Source of the DNA: Roseibium limicola
GTDB lineage: Bacteria > Pseudomonadota > Alphaproteobacteria > Rhizobiales > Stappiaceae
Direction: 5' to 3'
DNA: 64,000 nt
Assembly (NCBI RefSeq): GCF_017313085.1
Contig: NZ_JAFLNF010000008.1
Span: 62,001 to 126,000, forward strand
This document shows, piece after piece, positions 7,673 to 16,968 of the stretch; position 1 is the first letter of the stretch; each line of letters starts with the position of its first letter. Below the pieces are notes generated by a model that was given only the letters and a program-made list of their open reading frames with translations, was not told the DNA's origin and did not search any database. The position numbers were made by a program, and so were the translations under genes.

Positions 7673-10392
7673 GCTGCTACTCCCATCTCTCCGGAGAACA
7701 CATCTTTCAGCGCCGCAATCAGACCAGGACGGTCGAATTTGGCTACATAGTCGTCAAAGCCGGCCTGGCGTCCGCGCTCAATCGAGGCAGGCGTGACCAT
7801 GGCGGACAGAGCGAGCACCGGCATGTTGCGGAACCGCGGATCCCGTCGCAGAGCTTCACAGAACTCGAAGCCGTTGATTTGCGGCATCTCGATGTCGCTG
7901 ACCACTGCGTGGAACTTGGCACCGTTCTCCAGAAGCTCGAGCGCTTCCCCTGCAGAGTTGCAGGTCGTCACATCGTAACCCGCAGCCTTGAGTACCGGGG
8001 ACAACATGTTGCGGAAGAAGGAGCTGTCATCGACAAACAGAACGGTCTTGGTAAGCGCCTGGATGTCCATTTCCTTGCGCATGAACCAATCTTCGAATGC
8101 CTGTGGCAGATAGAAGCCCAGATCGAGAATTTCCGTCGCACGTTCCTTGACGATTGCAGAGCCAAGGATGCCCGGGCGGTCGGAACCGACCTCGATGTTC
8201 ATGCGGTCTTCCACAATGTCGACGATCTCGTCGACAACCAGCCCCATCGAACGGCCACTGTCGGAGAACACCAGCATCGGCTGCGTGCCTTCCAGTTTGT
8301 GCTGATCGCCGGAGTTGACGTAGACCAGCGGCATCAGGGCGCCACGGTACTGCACCAGATCCCGACCGTTGGAGCGTTCGATCTTGGAGACCTCAAACTC
8401 TTCCAGGCGTGTAACCAGTGACAACGGCACCGCCTTCGGCTCCGGCGCACCAGCGCGGAACAGCAGCAGCGATATGGTCGAATTGTGGTTCATGGCCTTG
8501 CGGTTTGCTTCTTCGGCCTCTTCCTCGATCTGTTCGGAGACGGAGCTGGAAGCATGGCTTGCCATGGCACTGGCCACACCATTCGGATCAATGATCATGA
8601 TCACCGAGCCATCACCGAGAATGGTGTTACCGGAGAACATGGTCAGGTTCCGGAGCATGGTCGACATCGGCTTGACGACGATTTCTTCCGTGTGGAAGAC
8701 CCCATCAACCACGACCCCGAATGTCTGGCTGCCGACCTGCATGACAACGATAAAGCCGTTGTCATCGTCGATTGCCTTTTCCACGTCCTCGCCTTCATAG
8801 ATGCCGAGAAGCTGGGACAGATGGACCAGCGGCAAAAGCTTGTTCCGCAAGCGCAGGACGGGTGTGTCCTTGATCCGTTCGATCCGGTGGTCGGAGTTCA
8901 TCTGAACCCGAACCAGTTCGACAACGGAGAGCTGAGGAATTGCAAAGCGGTCGCCTGCGGCTTCCACGATCAGTGTGGAGACGATCGCCAGCGTCAGCGG
9001 AATCTTGATGATGAAGCTGGTGCCCTTGCCCTGCGTAGAGCGCAGATCAACGGTACCGCCAATCAACTCGATGTTGTTGCGCACAACATCCATGCCGACG
9101 CCACGACCGGAAACACTCGTCACCTGTGCCGCGGTCGAGAAGCCAGCAGCAAAGATGTACTTGTGGATCTGGGCATCCGACATCTTCTCGACTTCGGCCT
9201 CGGTAGCAAGACCGCGTTCGATGACCTTGGATTTGATCCGCTCAACGTCGAGACCCTTCCCATCATCACGAACTTCGATGATGATGTGCCCGCCTTCATG
9301 ATAGGCAGCCAGGGTGATCGTGCCCTTGTCGTGCTTGCCGGCTGCTCGCCGCTCAGCGGGCATTTCCAGCCCGTGATCGGCGGAATTGCGAACCATATGG
9401 GTCAGCGGATCCTTGATCATCTCAAGAACCTGGCGATCCAGCTCGGTTTCGGCGCCGATCATTTCCAGTTCAATCGGCTTATCAAGTTCCTGACCGAGGT
9501 CACGAACGATACGCGGCAGTTTCTGCCAGGCGTTGCCGATTGGCTGCATGCGTGTTGCCATGACACCTTCCTGCAGCTCGGCTGTCACATTGGACAGGCG
9601 CTGCAGTGGCACCTTGAACTCGCTGTCTTCATGACGACGAACGATTTCCAGAAGCTGGTTACGTGTCAGCACCAGCTCGGAGACCATCGTCATCAGATGC
9701 TCCAGTGTATCCACGGCAACGCGGATCGACTGGTTTGAAACAGAAGGACTCTTCTTCTCGCTTGCTTCAGCCTTTTCAGGCTGGGCAGCTTCTACTGGTT
9801 TGCTTGCTTCCTTTGCAGGAGCAGCAGCAACAGCAGGTTCCGGTTGAGCGACAGGCGCTTCCACGATCTCCGGTTCAGCTGTCTCGACTTCGACTTCCGT
9901 CTCCCGGAACGCACGTTCCAGTTCATCGAGTGAAACTTCGCCAGGTCGCAAGGCCCGCTCGGGCTCAGGCTCAGCTACCTCTTCAACCACCTCTTCAACA
10001 GGGGCAGGCGCATCGGCACTAGTCGACATGAGCACCAGTTCAGCGATCAGATCACTGTCATCACCAGCAGGCTCTTCACCTTCGAGCTGCTCGAGCTCGT
10101 TGATGATGTCCTTAATCCGATCAATGGAACTGAGGATCAGAGAAACAGCATCCGGAGTAACCGGAACACCTTCCCGGAACTTCCCCATAAGCGTCTCGGC
10201 CGCATGAGCGATACCTTCCAACCTGGGAAGACCGAGGAAGCCGCAAGTGCCTTTGATCGTGTGCACCAGACGAAAGATGTTGTTGAGGATCGTCGCATTG
10301 TTCGGCTCTTGCTCGAACTTGACAAGCTCAACGTCAACGACATCTAGGCTTTCATTCGTCTCAGTAATAAATTCCCTGAGGAGGTCGTCCAT
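7669..10392 (-). CDS. cheA: CheA, hybrid chemotaxis histidine kinase with C-terminal receiver
   Basis: At 907 aa this is longer than the classical CheA. Domains in order: HPt (1-105, phospho-His in LVHTIKGTCGFLG); an acidic, Pro/Ala/Glu-rich linker (125-225); dimerisation and HATPase (235-480: MVRNSADHGLE, EVRDDGKGLD); a CheW domain (480-610); a second CheW-like segment (650-760: AVPLSLVTRLEEFE, LVVDEIVDIVED); and a receiver (785-907: FVDDSSFF, VVSDIEMPQING). The receiver keeps its Lys, but the usual KP is KF (YVAKFDRPG). The kinase phosphorylates CheY and CheB; the receiver may act as an internal sink. It is the first che gene, 134 bases after chpT. Confidence 0.97.
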   Translation of the reverse strand: MDDLLREFITETNESLDVVDVELVKFEQEPNNATILNNIFRLVHTIKGTCGFLGLPRLEGIAHAAETLMGKFREGVPVTPDAVSLILSSIDRIKDIINELEQLEGEEPAGDDSDLIAELVLMSTSADAPAPVEEVVEEVAEPEPERALRPGEVSLDELERAFRETEVEVETAEPEIVEAPVAQPEPAVAAAPAKEASKPVEAAQPEKAEASEKKSPSVSNQSIRVAVDTLEHLMTMVSELVLTRNQLLEIVRRHEDSEFKVPLQRLSNVTAELQEGVMATRMQPIGNAWQKLPRIVRDLGQELDKPIELEMIGAETELDRQVLEMIKDPLTHMVRNSADHGLEMPAERRAAGKHDKGTITLAAYHEGGHIIIEVRDDGKGLDVERIKSKVIERGLATEAEVEKMSDAQIHKYIFAAGFSTAAQVTSVSGRGVGMDVVRNNIELIGGTVDLRSTQGKGTSFIIKIPLTLAIVSTLIVEAAGDRFAIPQLSVVELVRVQMNSDHRIERIKDTPVLRLRNKLLPLVHLSQLLGIYEGEDVEKAIDDDNGFIVVMQVGSQTFGVVVDGVFHTEEIVVKPMSTMLRNLTMFSGNTILGDGSVIMIIDPNGVASAMASHASSSVSEQIEEEAEEANRKAMNHNSTISLLLFRAGAPEPKAVPLSLVTRLEEFEVSKIERSNGRDLVQYRGALMPLVYVNSGDQHKLEGTQPMLVFSDSGRSMGLVVDEIVDIVEDRMNIEVGSDRPGILGSAIVKERATEILDLGFYLPQAFEDWFMRKEMDIQALTKTVLFVDDSSFFRNMLSPVLKAAGYDVTTCNSAGEALELLENGAKFHAVVSDIEMPQINGFEFCEALRRDPRFRNMPVLALSAMVTPASIERGRQAGFDDYVAKFDRPGLIAALKDVFSGEMGVAA

Positions 10393-10526
10393 GGCCCGCT
10401 CTCACCCGACTGTTACTAAATATCCACCACTCGGTATCGAGTAGTAGGACTTCATGTCCGTGGAGTGAGAGTGGTCTGAAACAGTTAAGATACGCTGAAA
10501 CGATTCCGTCTTTCGAAAAGGAAGTA

Positions 10527-11171
10527 CTACGCCGACTTCACTGCTGTTATTTTTACCGTATCTTCTTCTTTAACAAGGTCGAGTTTCACGCCGCTTTCGC
10601 GCGCAAGTAAAACTGCGTAAATCGGTTGAACCGAATGCGCATCAACTCGCTCAGGCTCTTCACCGGAAAGAATATCGGCCATTCCCAAGGGAATCCTCGG
10701 GTTGACGCCCTTGGCAGACAGCGTGAAGGTCGGTGCGCTTGGTTCGCCTTGCATCTGCACGGTGATTGTGCCGCCACGGGGAACGCACTGGTTGGCGATC
10801 AGAATGAGATTGAGCAACAGCTTGACCAGATTCTTCGGCATCAGGGAGCGCGGTACGTCCCAGACCAGTTCCGATTTTTCATTTTCCATGAAACCGGTTG
10901 CAACGCTTTGCGCATCTCCAAGATCGATTTCCGCACCTGCCGAGCCGGCGGCACCGAATGCCAGACGGGCAAACTGCAGTTTCGCCGAAGCCTGACGGGC
11001 GCTCTTGCGGATCAGGTCCATGGCAAATTCGCGCATGTCCTCCGCATTGTCCTCGTCGAGCACTTCCAACCCGTTGGTAATCGCGCCGACGGGAGAGATG
11101 ATGTCATGACATACCCGGCTCGCGACCAGAGCAGCGAGGTCCAGGGCAGTAAGTTCTTTGAGTTCAGACAT
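10527..11171 (-). CDS. chpT: ChpT, histidine phosphotransferase of the CckA-CtrA phosphorelay
   Basis: A 214-aa protein with the hallmark VASRVCHDIISPVGAITNG near residue 20, whose His is the phosphorylated residue. A degenerate HATPase-like domain follows (NLVKLLLNLILIANQCVPRG) and lacks the nucleotide-binding glycine boxes. ChpT is a pseudo-histidine-kinase dimer that moves phosphate from CckA to CtrA and CpdR. It is read in the same direction as, and directly upstream of, cheA, and lies about 8 kb from ctrA. A GATTC (CcrM type) and a TTAACCG sequence are upstream at 11214-11226. Confidence 0.93.
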   Translation of the reverse strand: MSELKELTALDLAALVASRVCHDIISPVGAITNGLEVLDEDNAEDMREFAMDLIRKSARQASAKLQFARLAFGAAGSAGAEIDLGDAQSVATGFMENEKSELVWDVPRSLMPKNLVKLLLNLILIANQCVPRGGTITVQMQGEPSAPTFTLSAKGVNPRIPLGMADILSGEEPERVDAHSVQPIYAVLLARESGVKLDLVKEEDTVKITAVKSA

Positions 11172-11276
11172 GGCGCTACAGAGCTCTTCTCAACACGGGT
11201 CCAGCAGGAATGATTCGATTAACCGTATTTCATCGATACACAGCTCTCCAAGGGCTGCCAAGCAGTTCGCACAGCT

Positions 11277-11810
11277 TCAGGTGCCCGGCATGCACCCGAC
11301 ACGCCGGGCATTGCCCTGCGCGCTGGCAATATGAGCCTTGGGATTGCTGAGGAACAGAAATCGGTTCACGTCGGAATGGAACAGCATCAGCCGGTTCTCA
11401 AAGATTGCGAAAATAGATGGATTTCCTGCCGTCGCAAATCCTTGCGACAGGGAATAAACCGCACAGCCACCAAAGACGGGAGCGTAAGCTGTTGGCGCAT
11501 TTTCGAAAGCTGCACGATTACCCTGATTGACGAAGACCCATTTCGCCCCACCCCAGGCAAGCTCATATCGCCGCTTGCCAGGCCGTGGCTTGCCGTCGAT
11601 ATAATAGGCCACCGGATCCCGCCCTCCCAGCGCATAACCGCTGATCGGATCGGGTACAAAAATCTGGGGACGGGCAATAGCCGCACAGACGAAAAATGAG
11701 AAGACGGCACATATGGCTGGTAAGAGCCACACGATTGTCTCAATCCTTGTAGACTTTCTCATTGATTCGACTTGCTTGTCCCTGAAGTGAGTGGGCGATT
11801 CGGTAGTCAT
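11277..11810 (-). CDS. YHS-domain-like exported protein
   Basis: A 177-aa protein with an N-terminal hydrophobic segment (IVWLLPAICAVFSFFVCAAIA, here residues about 28-48) acting as a signal or anchor. It is followed by a YHS-like domain: SGYALGGRDPVAYYIDGKP, then WVFVNQGNRAAFENAPTAY. These motifs match the periplasmic YHS family of unknown function, sometimes linked to metal handling. The usual C-terminal ADPAGYI-like part is present as SNPKAHIA. Start uncertain: ATG 11810, ATG 11762 (MRKSTR, just before the hydrophobic segment) or GTG 11816. It is divergent from eipA. Confidence 0.7.
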   Translation of the reverse strand: MTTESPTHFRDKQVESMRKSTRIETIVWLLPAICAVFSFFVCAAIARPQIFVPDPISGYALGGRDPVAYYIDGKPRPGKRRYELAWGGAKWVFVNQGNRAAFENAPTAYAPVFGGCAVYSLSQGFATAGNPSIFAIFENRLMLFHSDVNRFLFLSNPKAHIASAQGNARRVGCMPGT

Positions 11811-12006
11811 GGACACTCTAGTCTATCTCACCGGTCGCCCTCACGAAAAATGCAAGGTATCTTTCTCCGACGGTTTCATCATCGTCTTGTCTCAAAACCA
11901 TCGGACACTGTAGCCTTGGGGAAGACGTGAGCCAGTTGAACATTGGACCGCATGGATCAAGGTTCCCTTCGCGGTGACCTCCATCCGTTTTGTATTACAA
12001 CAACTG

Positions 12007-12606
12007 ATGAGACCCAGGATGAACCTTTCCTTTCAGGCCTTTCTTTCCACGCTTCTGTTGACCTTGGCGCTGACCTTCAGCGGCCTGCAGGCAACGCCGG
12101 CATCGGCCCAGTCGAACAGCGGATCCACCTACACCTCGGATGAAATGGTCGCCACGGGCCACAAGTTCTTCGGTTCCGTGTCTGGTGGAATTGCGTCTGT
12201 TGTCGAAAAGGCCTTTTCGAAATACGGCGAACCGAACGGCTACATCCTTGGTGAAGAGGGCTCCGGCGCCTTTGTGGCGGGTGCCCGCTTTGGCGAAGGT
12301 CACCTTTATACCCGCAACGCCGGCACCCATAAGATCTTCTGGCAAGGCCCGTCTTTGGGGTGGGACTTTGGTGGAGATGGCGCCCGGGTGATGATGCTCG
12401 TCTACAATCTCCCTTCCGTCGAGGCGATGCACAACCGGTATCTCGGCGTCAATGGCTCCGCCTATCTGGTCGGCGGTGTCGGCATGACGGTACTGACCAA
12501 CCACAATGTTGTTGTCGTTCCGGTTCGCGCTGGAGTGGGCGCACGCCTTGGGCTGAACATCGGCTATTTGAAGTTCACGCCACAGCCGACCTGGAACCCA
12601 TTCTGA
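12007..12606 (+). CDS. eipA: EipA-family envelope integrity protein (DUF1134)
   Basis: An exported protein of about 199 aa: the signal peptide ends near ATPASAQ and is followed by a DUF1134 domain with the Gly-rich GEEGSGAFVAGARFGEG, WQGPSLGWDFGGDGARVM and GVNGSAYLVGGVGMT. In Brucella, EipA is a periplasmic protein needed for envelope integrity and its gene is a CtrA target; its proximity to ctrA and chpT here is suggestive. The start is uncertain: GTG 11974, ATG 12007 or ATG 12019 (MNLSFQAF) all precede the signal peptide, and none has a strong ribosome site. No paired TTAA box is visible in its upstream region. Confidence 0.85.
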   Translation: MRPRMNLSFQAFLSTLLLTLALTFSGLQATPASAQSNSGSTYTSDEMVATGHKFFGSVSGGIASVVEKAFSKYGEPNGYILGEEGSGAFVAGARFGEGHLYTRNAGTHKIFWQGPSLGWDFGGDGARVMMLVYNLPSVEAMHNRYLGVNGSAYLVGGVGMTVLTNHNVVVVPVRAGVGARLGLNIGYLKFTPQPTWNPF

Positions 12607-12731
12607 GCCAAAGCAGTAACAGCAGCGCCGCTTTCCATAGCTCGGCGCTGCTCTTTGCCTTGGATATTCCTGTGACGTCGGCTAATGATGAAAGCTGAAG
12701 AACAGACGCCCGCAGGCCACGGAGTTCGGTC

Positions 12732-14195
12732 TTGATCGAAGCTGGAATGTACATCGCGCTCGGCTTTTTCACCGCCATCCTTATCGCAATGGCGGTGTTG
12801 CCTGCCTTCTACAAGCGGGCCGTCCGACTGACCCGCGAAGCGATGATCGCGGTCAACCCCAGCTCCTACGCTGAAGTTCGCGCCGTTCAGGACTTCGAAC
12901 GCGCCAATCATGCCCTCGCCCTGCGCCGCGTGGAAGTCGCGCGTGATCACGAGCGCGAAACCAGCGTTCATCACCGGGCGGAAACCGGCCGATTGCAGGC
13001 TGAAGTGTCCAATCTCCGATTTGCCCTCGAAGAATCCCTGAAAGACCTGGAGCGCAAAAAGACAGAGATCGCCGGCGCGCGCGGGACAGGAAAATCCCTT
13101 TCTCAACGCAAGAAGACTCAGGCGGTCGACGTCAGAAGCGACAATGAGACAGCCGAAACAAGCGACGATTCTGACAACCTGAAAGAACGACTGGCCGAGA
13201 CAGAACAGGCTCTCGCCAGCACCCGTGCCGAACTCGATCTGCTGAAATCACGCATCGAAAACCCCGGCGCGTCCTGGCGCCCGGCTGCCGACACAATGGC
13301 ACTTGCCACAATCACCGGGCTGGAGTCGCAGGTCGCCACCCTCAAGGCCCGTGCCGCCAATCGCCAAAACGGACAACTGGATATCGCTGCAGACCCTGCC
13401 ACGGATGTCGACGAGATGCAGGAGACACGCGCCTGGGCCTCCAAGCTTGAAGACAAGCTTGTTGACGCAGAAGCGCGTTTCATTTCCTCACAGGCAGAGG
13501 TTGCTCGTCTCGCCGCCCAGATGGACCAAGCAGGCAAACCGTCCGACGGACACCGCGAGGCACTGGAGCGGGACTTGAAGTGGGCCGACAATGAAGCAGC
13601 CCGCCTGACGGCGCTGGTCAGAAACCGTGAACGTGCGCTGGAACGAACCAGCTCGAAGCTGCAGCGTCTGCGCGACGACTTGCGCCGCACTCCCGAGCTT
13701 GCCGAATTGCGAGAAGATCTGCTTCTGCTCAGCAGCGGCCTGCTCAGCGGCACGGATGTGGACATTTCCAGGGCCGCCCGCCTGAAGGCGAAGAAAGTCA
13801 CGGCAAGCCGGTCTGGCGCGGGCAAATCCCAGGGCGAGGGGCAGGTACTTGCAAACGCCAGCGCCTTGCTGGGACGTATCGTGCGCGCAAGCCTGGCCAA
13901 TACGAACGCCAAGCCTGCGCCTGCGCAGATGCCACAACAAGAACCCGAACCAATCCCCGCCCCCGAAACTGCATCTCCGGCAGCCGATGCTTCCGCCCTC
14001 GTGCCGGAGGTCCAAGCAACGGTAGCGCAAGAGCTGGCCACGGAAAGCCCGACAGCAGACGATTCCGCCACAGCCGCCCTCACGCCTCCAACCCGGGCCG
14101 ATGATGAAACGCCTTCGGCTGATCAAGTGCCGCAGGTAAAACCGGACGCAGAAGCCCAAACAACACCCCGACAAAAGAAAAAGAGCGTCGCCTGA
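12732..14195 (+). CDS. Membrane-anchored coiled-coil protein of unknown function
   Basis: A 487-aa protein not assigned to a named family. An N-terminal transmembrane helix (ALGFFTAILIAMAVLPAFY, residues about 9-27) precedes a long Ala/Glu/Arg-rich region with heptad character up to about residue 350. The tail is Pro/Ala/Glu-rich and probably disordered, ending QKKKSVA. The start used is TTG at 12732 with GGAG nine bases upstream; an ATG at 12747 is the alternative. It lies between eipA and a DeoR-type regulator. The layout (short membrane anchor, long cytoplasmic coil) suggests a scaffold, which is only an inference. Confidence 0.7.
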   Translation: MIEAGMYIALGFFTAILIAMAVLPAFYKRAVRLTREAMIAVNPSSYAEVRAVQDFERANHALALRRVEVARDHERETSVHHRAETGRLQAEVSNLRFALEESLKDLERKKTEIAGARGTGKSLSQRKKTQAVDVRSDNETAETSDDSDNLKERLAETEQALASTRAELDLLKSRIENPGASWRPAADTMALATITGLESQVATLKARAANRQNGQLDIAADPATDVDEMQETRAWASKLEDKLVDAEARFISSQAEVARLAAQMDQAGKPSDGHREALERDLKWADNEAARLTALVRNRERALERTSSKLQRLRDDLRRTPELAELREDLLLLSSGLLSGTDVDISRAARLKAKKVTASRSGAGKSQGEGQVLANASALLGRIVRASLANTNAKPAPAQMPQQEPEPIPAPETASPAADASALVPEVQATVAQELATESPTADDSATAALTPPTRADDETPSADQVPQVKPDAEAQTTPRQKKKSVA

Positions 14196-14258
14196 CCCGT
14201 GATTGACCCGCGCGTTTGATCGCCATCACAGCGCACCGATGAGACTGGCTTCCTACGA

Positions 14259-15050
14259 ATGCTGATTGCCCGCCACAACGAAATCCTCGAACTCGCACGA
14301 CGCGATGGTCGCGTTTCCGTCGACGATCTGGCGCAACGCTTTTCCGTAACGCCCCAAACGATCCGCAAAGACCTGAACGAACTGTGTGATCGGCGCCTGC
14401 TCGCCCGCACCCATGGCGGCGCCCTCTTGTCGTCCGGCATCGAAAATGTCGGCTACGAGGCCCGCAGAGTGATTTCAGGGACACAAAAGGTCCAGATCGG
14501 CCAGCGGGTCGCCGAGCTTATCCCCGACAACGCATCGCTGTTCCTGAACATCGGCACCACCACCGAGGCAGTGGCTCAGGCGCTTCTCCAGCATCGCGGG
14601 CTAATGGTCATCACCAACAACATAAATGTCGCCGGTATCATGCGTGGCTACACTCATATCGAAGTGGTAATGGCCGGTGGCATCCTGCGCCACTCGGATG
14701 GCGGTATCGTTGGTGAGGCAGCTGTCGATTTCATGGGTCAGTTCAAGGCGGATTTCGCCATTGTCGGCGCTTCGGCCATCGACCCTGACGGCTCTCTGCT
14801 GGACTATGATTACCGCGAAGTCCGGGTCACCCAGACCATCCTGCAGAACGCCCGCCAGAAGATCCTTGTGGCCGACAGTACGAAATTTGAGCGTTCTGCC
14901 CCGGTCCGCATTGGTCAACTGTCGGAAGTGGATGTGTTCGTCACCGACGAGTGTCCGTCCCAGCGAATCCTTAAACTGGCGCGCGAAGCCGACGTCGAGG
15001 TGATCGAGACCAGCAAGAACGAACCCGCCTCAGACACCCCGGACGACTAA
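14259..15050 (+). CDS. DeoR/GlpR-family transcriptional repressor
   Basis: A 263-aa regulator with an N-terminal DeoR helix-turn-helix (VDDLAQRFSVTPQTIRKDL, residues 21-39) and a sugar-phosphate sensor domain. NIGTTTEAVAQALL, TNNINVAG and DFAIVGASAIDPDGSLLDYD match GlpR more closely than other DeoR members, so glycerol-3-phosphate or a related phosphate is a reasonable ligand guess. No glp genes lie beside it, so its target is not in the window unless it acts on neighbours. No strong ribosome site is visible at the ATG. Confidence 0.85.
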   Translation: MLIARHNEILELARRDGRVSVDDLAQRFSVTPQTIRKDLNELCDRRLLARTHGGALLSSGIENVGYEARRVISGTQKVQIGQRVAELIPDNASLFLNIGTTTEAVAQALLQHRGLMVITNNINVAGIMRGYTHIEVVMAGGILRHSDGGIVGEAAVDFMGQFKADFAIVGASAIDPDGSLLDYDYREVRVTQTILQNARQKILVADSTKFERSAPVRIGQLSEVDVFVTDECPSQRILKLAREADVEVIETSKNEPASDTPDD

Positions 15051-15101
15051 GCTTCAAACGTCTCCGGCTGCTCCTGCCAAAACCCCTTGGCCCTCGCCTG
15101 C

Positions 15102-16568
15102 TCAGCGCGCCCCGCCCGACAGAGGCACTTTTCCCTGAACGCCGGGAACCCCGGCTGCCAGGATTGCGCGTTCATAGGCAGCGGCGAAGGCCAATGTGCT
15201 CCGGTCTGAGCGTGCCTTTCCGATAAGCTGAACACCATGCGGCAAGCCGTTACTCCCAAGCCCGGACGGCAGTGCGGCGACAGGCAAGCCGGCAAGGCTC
15301 GGCCCGATCACAACTTCCATCCAGCGGTGATAGGTGTCCATGGTTCGCCCGGCGATTTCAGTTGGCCAGGCAGTATCGACATCAAATGCGAAGACTTGCG
15401 CCGATGGCAGCACCAGATAGTCAAATTTCTCATAAAGCCGTGCGAGATATTCAAACCAGCGGCTGCGGATCCTTGTCGCTCGTTCCAGGTCGTCGACGCT
15501 CAGTTTACTACGGTTCTCGACCTCCCAAAGCGCCTGAGCGCCAAGCAGCTGCCTTTTTTCCGGATCCGCCGACAATGGGCCGAGATTAAAATGCGTACTG
15601 AACGAGCGCAGGGTCGTCCAGGAGAACCAGAGATCGGCAAAATCGAAGTCCGGAACCACATCTTCCACCGCACAGCCCATGCCGCGCATGATCTCAAGGG
15701 AGCAGCTACAGGTCTCAAGCACCCCGTTTTCCATCGGAAGGTAACCACCGAGGTCCCCCATCCAGCCGATCGTTACGCCATCACCTAAAGACGGTTGGAA
15801 GTCACTGGCTGGCAGTTCGTCATCCAGCGCCAGCGGATCAAAGCCGTCATACCCGGCCATGGTTTCGTAAAGTGCTGCCATATCCCTGACCGTGCGCCCC
15901 ATTGAGCCCGTCGATGCCAGCTGAGAAAAATACAGGTCGGCACTTCCCGGACTGGCAATTCGTCCATAGCTTGGCCGAAACCCGTAGATGCCGTTGAATG
16001 CCGCTGGATTGCGCAGAGACCCCATCATGTCACTACCATCAGCCACTGGCACCAATCCAAGGCTCAGCGCGACGGCAGCCCCACCGCTGGAGCCGCCAGC
16101 GCTGCGTGAGGTGTCAAAGGCATTGCGCGCCGGGCCGAACACCTTGTTGGTGGTATGAGACCCCAACCCCATCTCCGGTGTGTTTGTCTTGCCGATCAGG
16201 ATGGCGCCAGCTGCCCGGATACGCGCCACATGCGGATCGTCCTGTTCCGAGACGTGATCCTTGTAGATCAGAGATCCCCAGGTGCACGGCAGTCCCTTCG
16301 CCTGAGACAGGTCCTTGATCGCCAGAGGCATGCCGTGGAGCCACCCACGGGACGTCCCGGCTGCCAACTCGTTATCGAGCCCCTGAGCTTCCCTGAGAAG
16401 CTCTTCAGGCGTCCGAAGACTGACCAGCGCATTGTGAGCCGGGTTCACTGACGCAATGCGCTCCAGCGCCGCCTGCATGACCTCAACGCATGAGATGTCA
16501 CTAAGATGGATCTTTCGCGACAGATCTGTAGCGGCAAGGTCGAGCGGATGAATTTCGGAAGAAGGCAT
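15102..16568 (-). CDS. Amidase-signature family hydrolase
   Basis: A 488-aa amidase-signature enzyme with a Ser-cis-Ser-Lys triad: Lys in GMPLAIKDLSQAKG (about residue 85), nucleophile Ser in AGGSSGGAAVA (about 165) and cis-Ser in GSDMMGSLRNPAAFNG. The cis-Ser loop reads DMMGS where most members have DxGGS. The enzyme hydrolyses an amide bond; the substrate cannot be deduced. GatA is unlikely because there are no gatB/gatC neighbours. The start at 16568 (MPSSEIHPLDL) is the family-like start; upstream sequence to 16703 is open but not conserved in character. It is convergent with the DeoR-type gene. Confidence 0.87.
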   Translation of the reverse strand: MPSSEIHPLDLAATDLSRKIHLSDISCVEVMQAALERIASVNPAHNALVSLRTPEELLREAQGLDNELAAGTSRGWLHGMPLAIKDLSQAKGLPCTWGSLIYKDHVSEQDDPHVARIRAAGAILIGKTNTPEMGLGSHTTNKVFGPARNAFDTSRSAGGSSGGAAVALSLGLVPVADGSDMMGSLRNPAAFNGIYGFRPSYGRIASPGSADLYFSQLASTGSMGRTVRDMAALYETMAGYDGFDPLALDDELPASDFQPSLGDGVTIGWMGDLGGYLPMENGVLETCSCSLEIMRGMGCAVEDVVPDFDFADLWFSWTTLRSFSTHFNLGPLSADPEKRQLLGAQALWEVENRSKLSVDDLERATRIRSRWFEYLARLYEKFDYLVLPSAQVFAFDVDTAWPTEIAGRTMDTYHRWMEVVIGPSLAGLPVAALPSGLGSNGLPHGVQLIGKARSDRSTLAFAAAYERAILAAGVPGVQGKVPLSGGAR

Positions 16569-16722
16569 GTGGCAAATCCGGCGGCGGGCGGAAACAAGAC
16601 CGGTGCGCAGGAGGCTGCATCGGCCGGGGAAACAGGAGCCTAACCGCAGCGAGCAAAAACACGCAAGTGCTTCGTCCAATTGACGAAAGCAATGTGTTGC
16701 CAAGAATGTACCAGGAAGAAAG

Positions 16723-16798
16723 TGGTACGCCCAACGGGAATCGAACCCGTGTTTCCGCCGTGAAAGGGCGGCGTCCTAGACCGCTAGACGATGGGCGC
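16723..16798 (-). tRNA. tRNA-Glu (UUC)
   Basis: A full cloverleaf reads on the minus strand: acceptor GCGCCCA pairs with TGGGCGT, the D arm is GTCTAGCGGTCTAGGAC, the anticodon arm is CCGCC-CTTTCAC-GGCGG with anticodon TTC, and the T arm contains GGTTCGAATCC. CCA is encoded at 16723-16725 and the mature body is 16726-16798. Confidence 0.97.
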
Positions 16799-16968
16799 GC
16801 GGTCGGTGGAGATCAATGTCTCAAGCCGATGGCCGGTCGTATAGAGACCCTTTTGAGGGGGCGCAACCCCCTTGAGCGCATTTTTCGCAATCGCGTCAGT
16901 TTATAGCTTTCACTATGGCAGGAAACCGTGCTTCCTTCCGAAGGTTATTCACAGAGAGGTTTTTGAAA

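Noticed and set aside
8485-9738. 417-codon open frame opposite cheA
   Set aside because: It is antisense to the well-supported cheA gene, has no ribosome site and has the composition of a mirrored reading frame. The same applies to long frames opposite purA (26671-27897), tolB (38452-39798), glmM (31864-32862) and gap (52453-53706).
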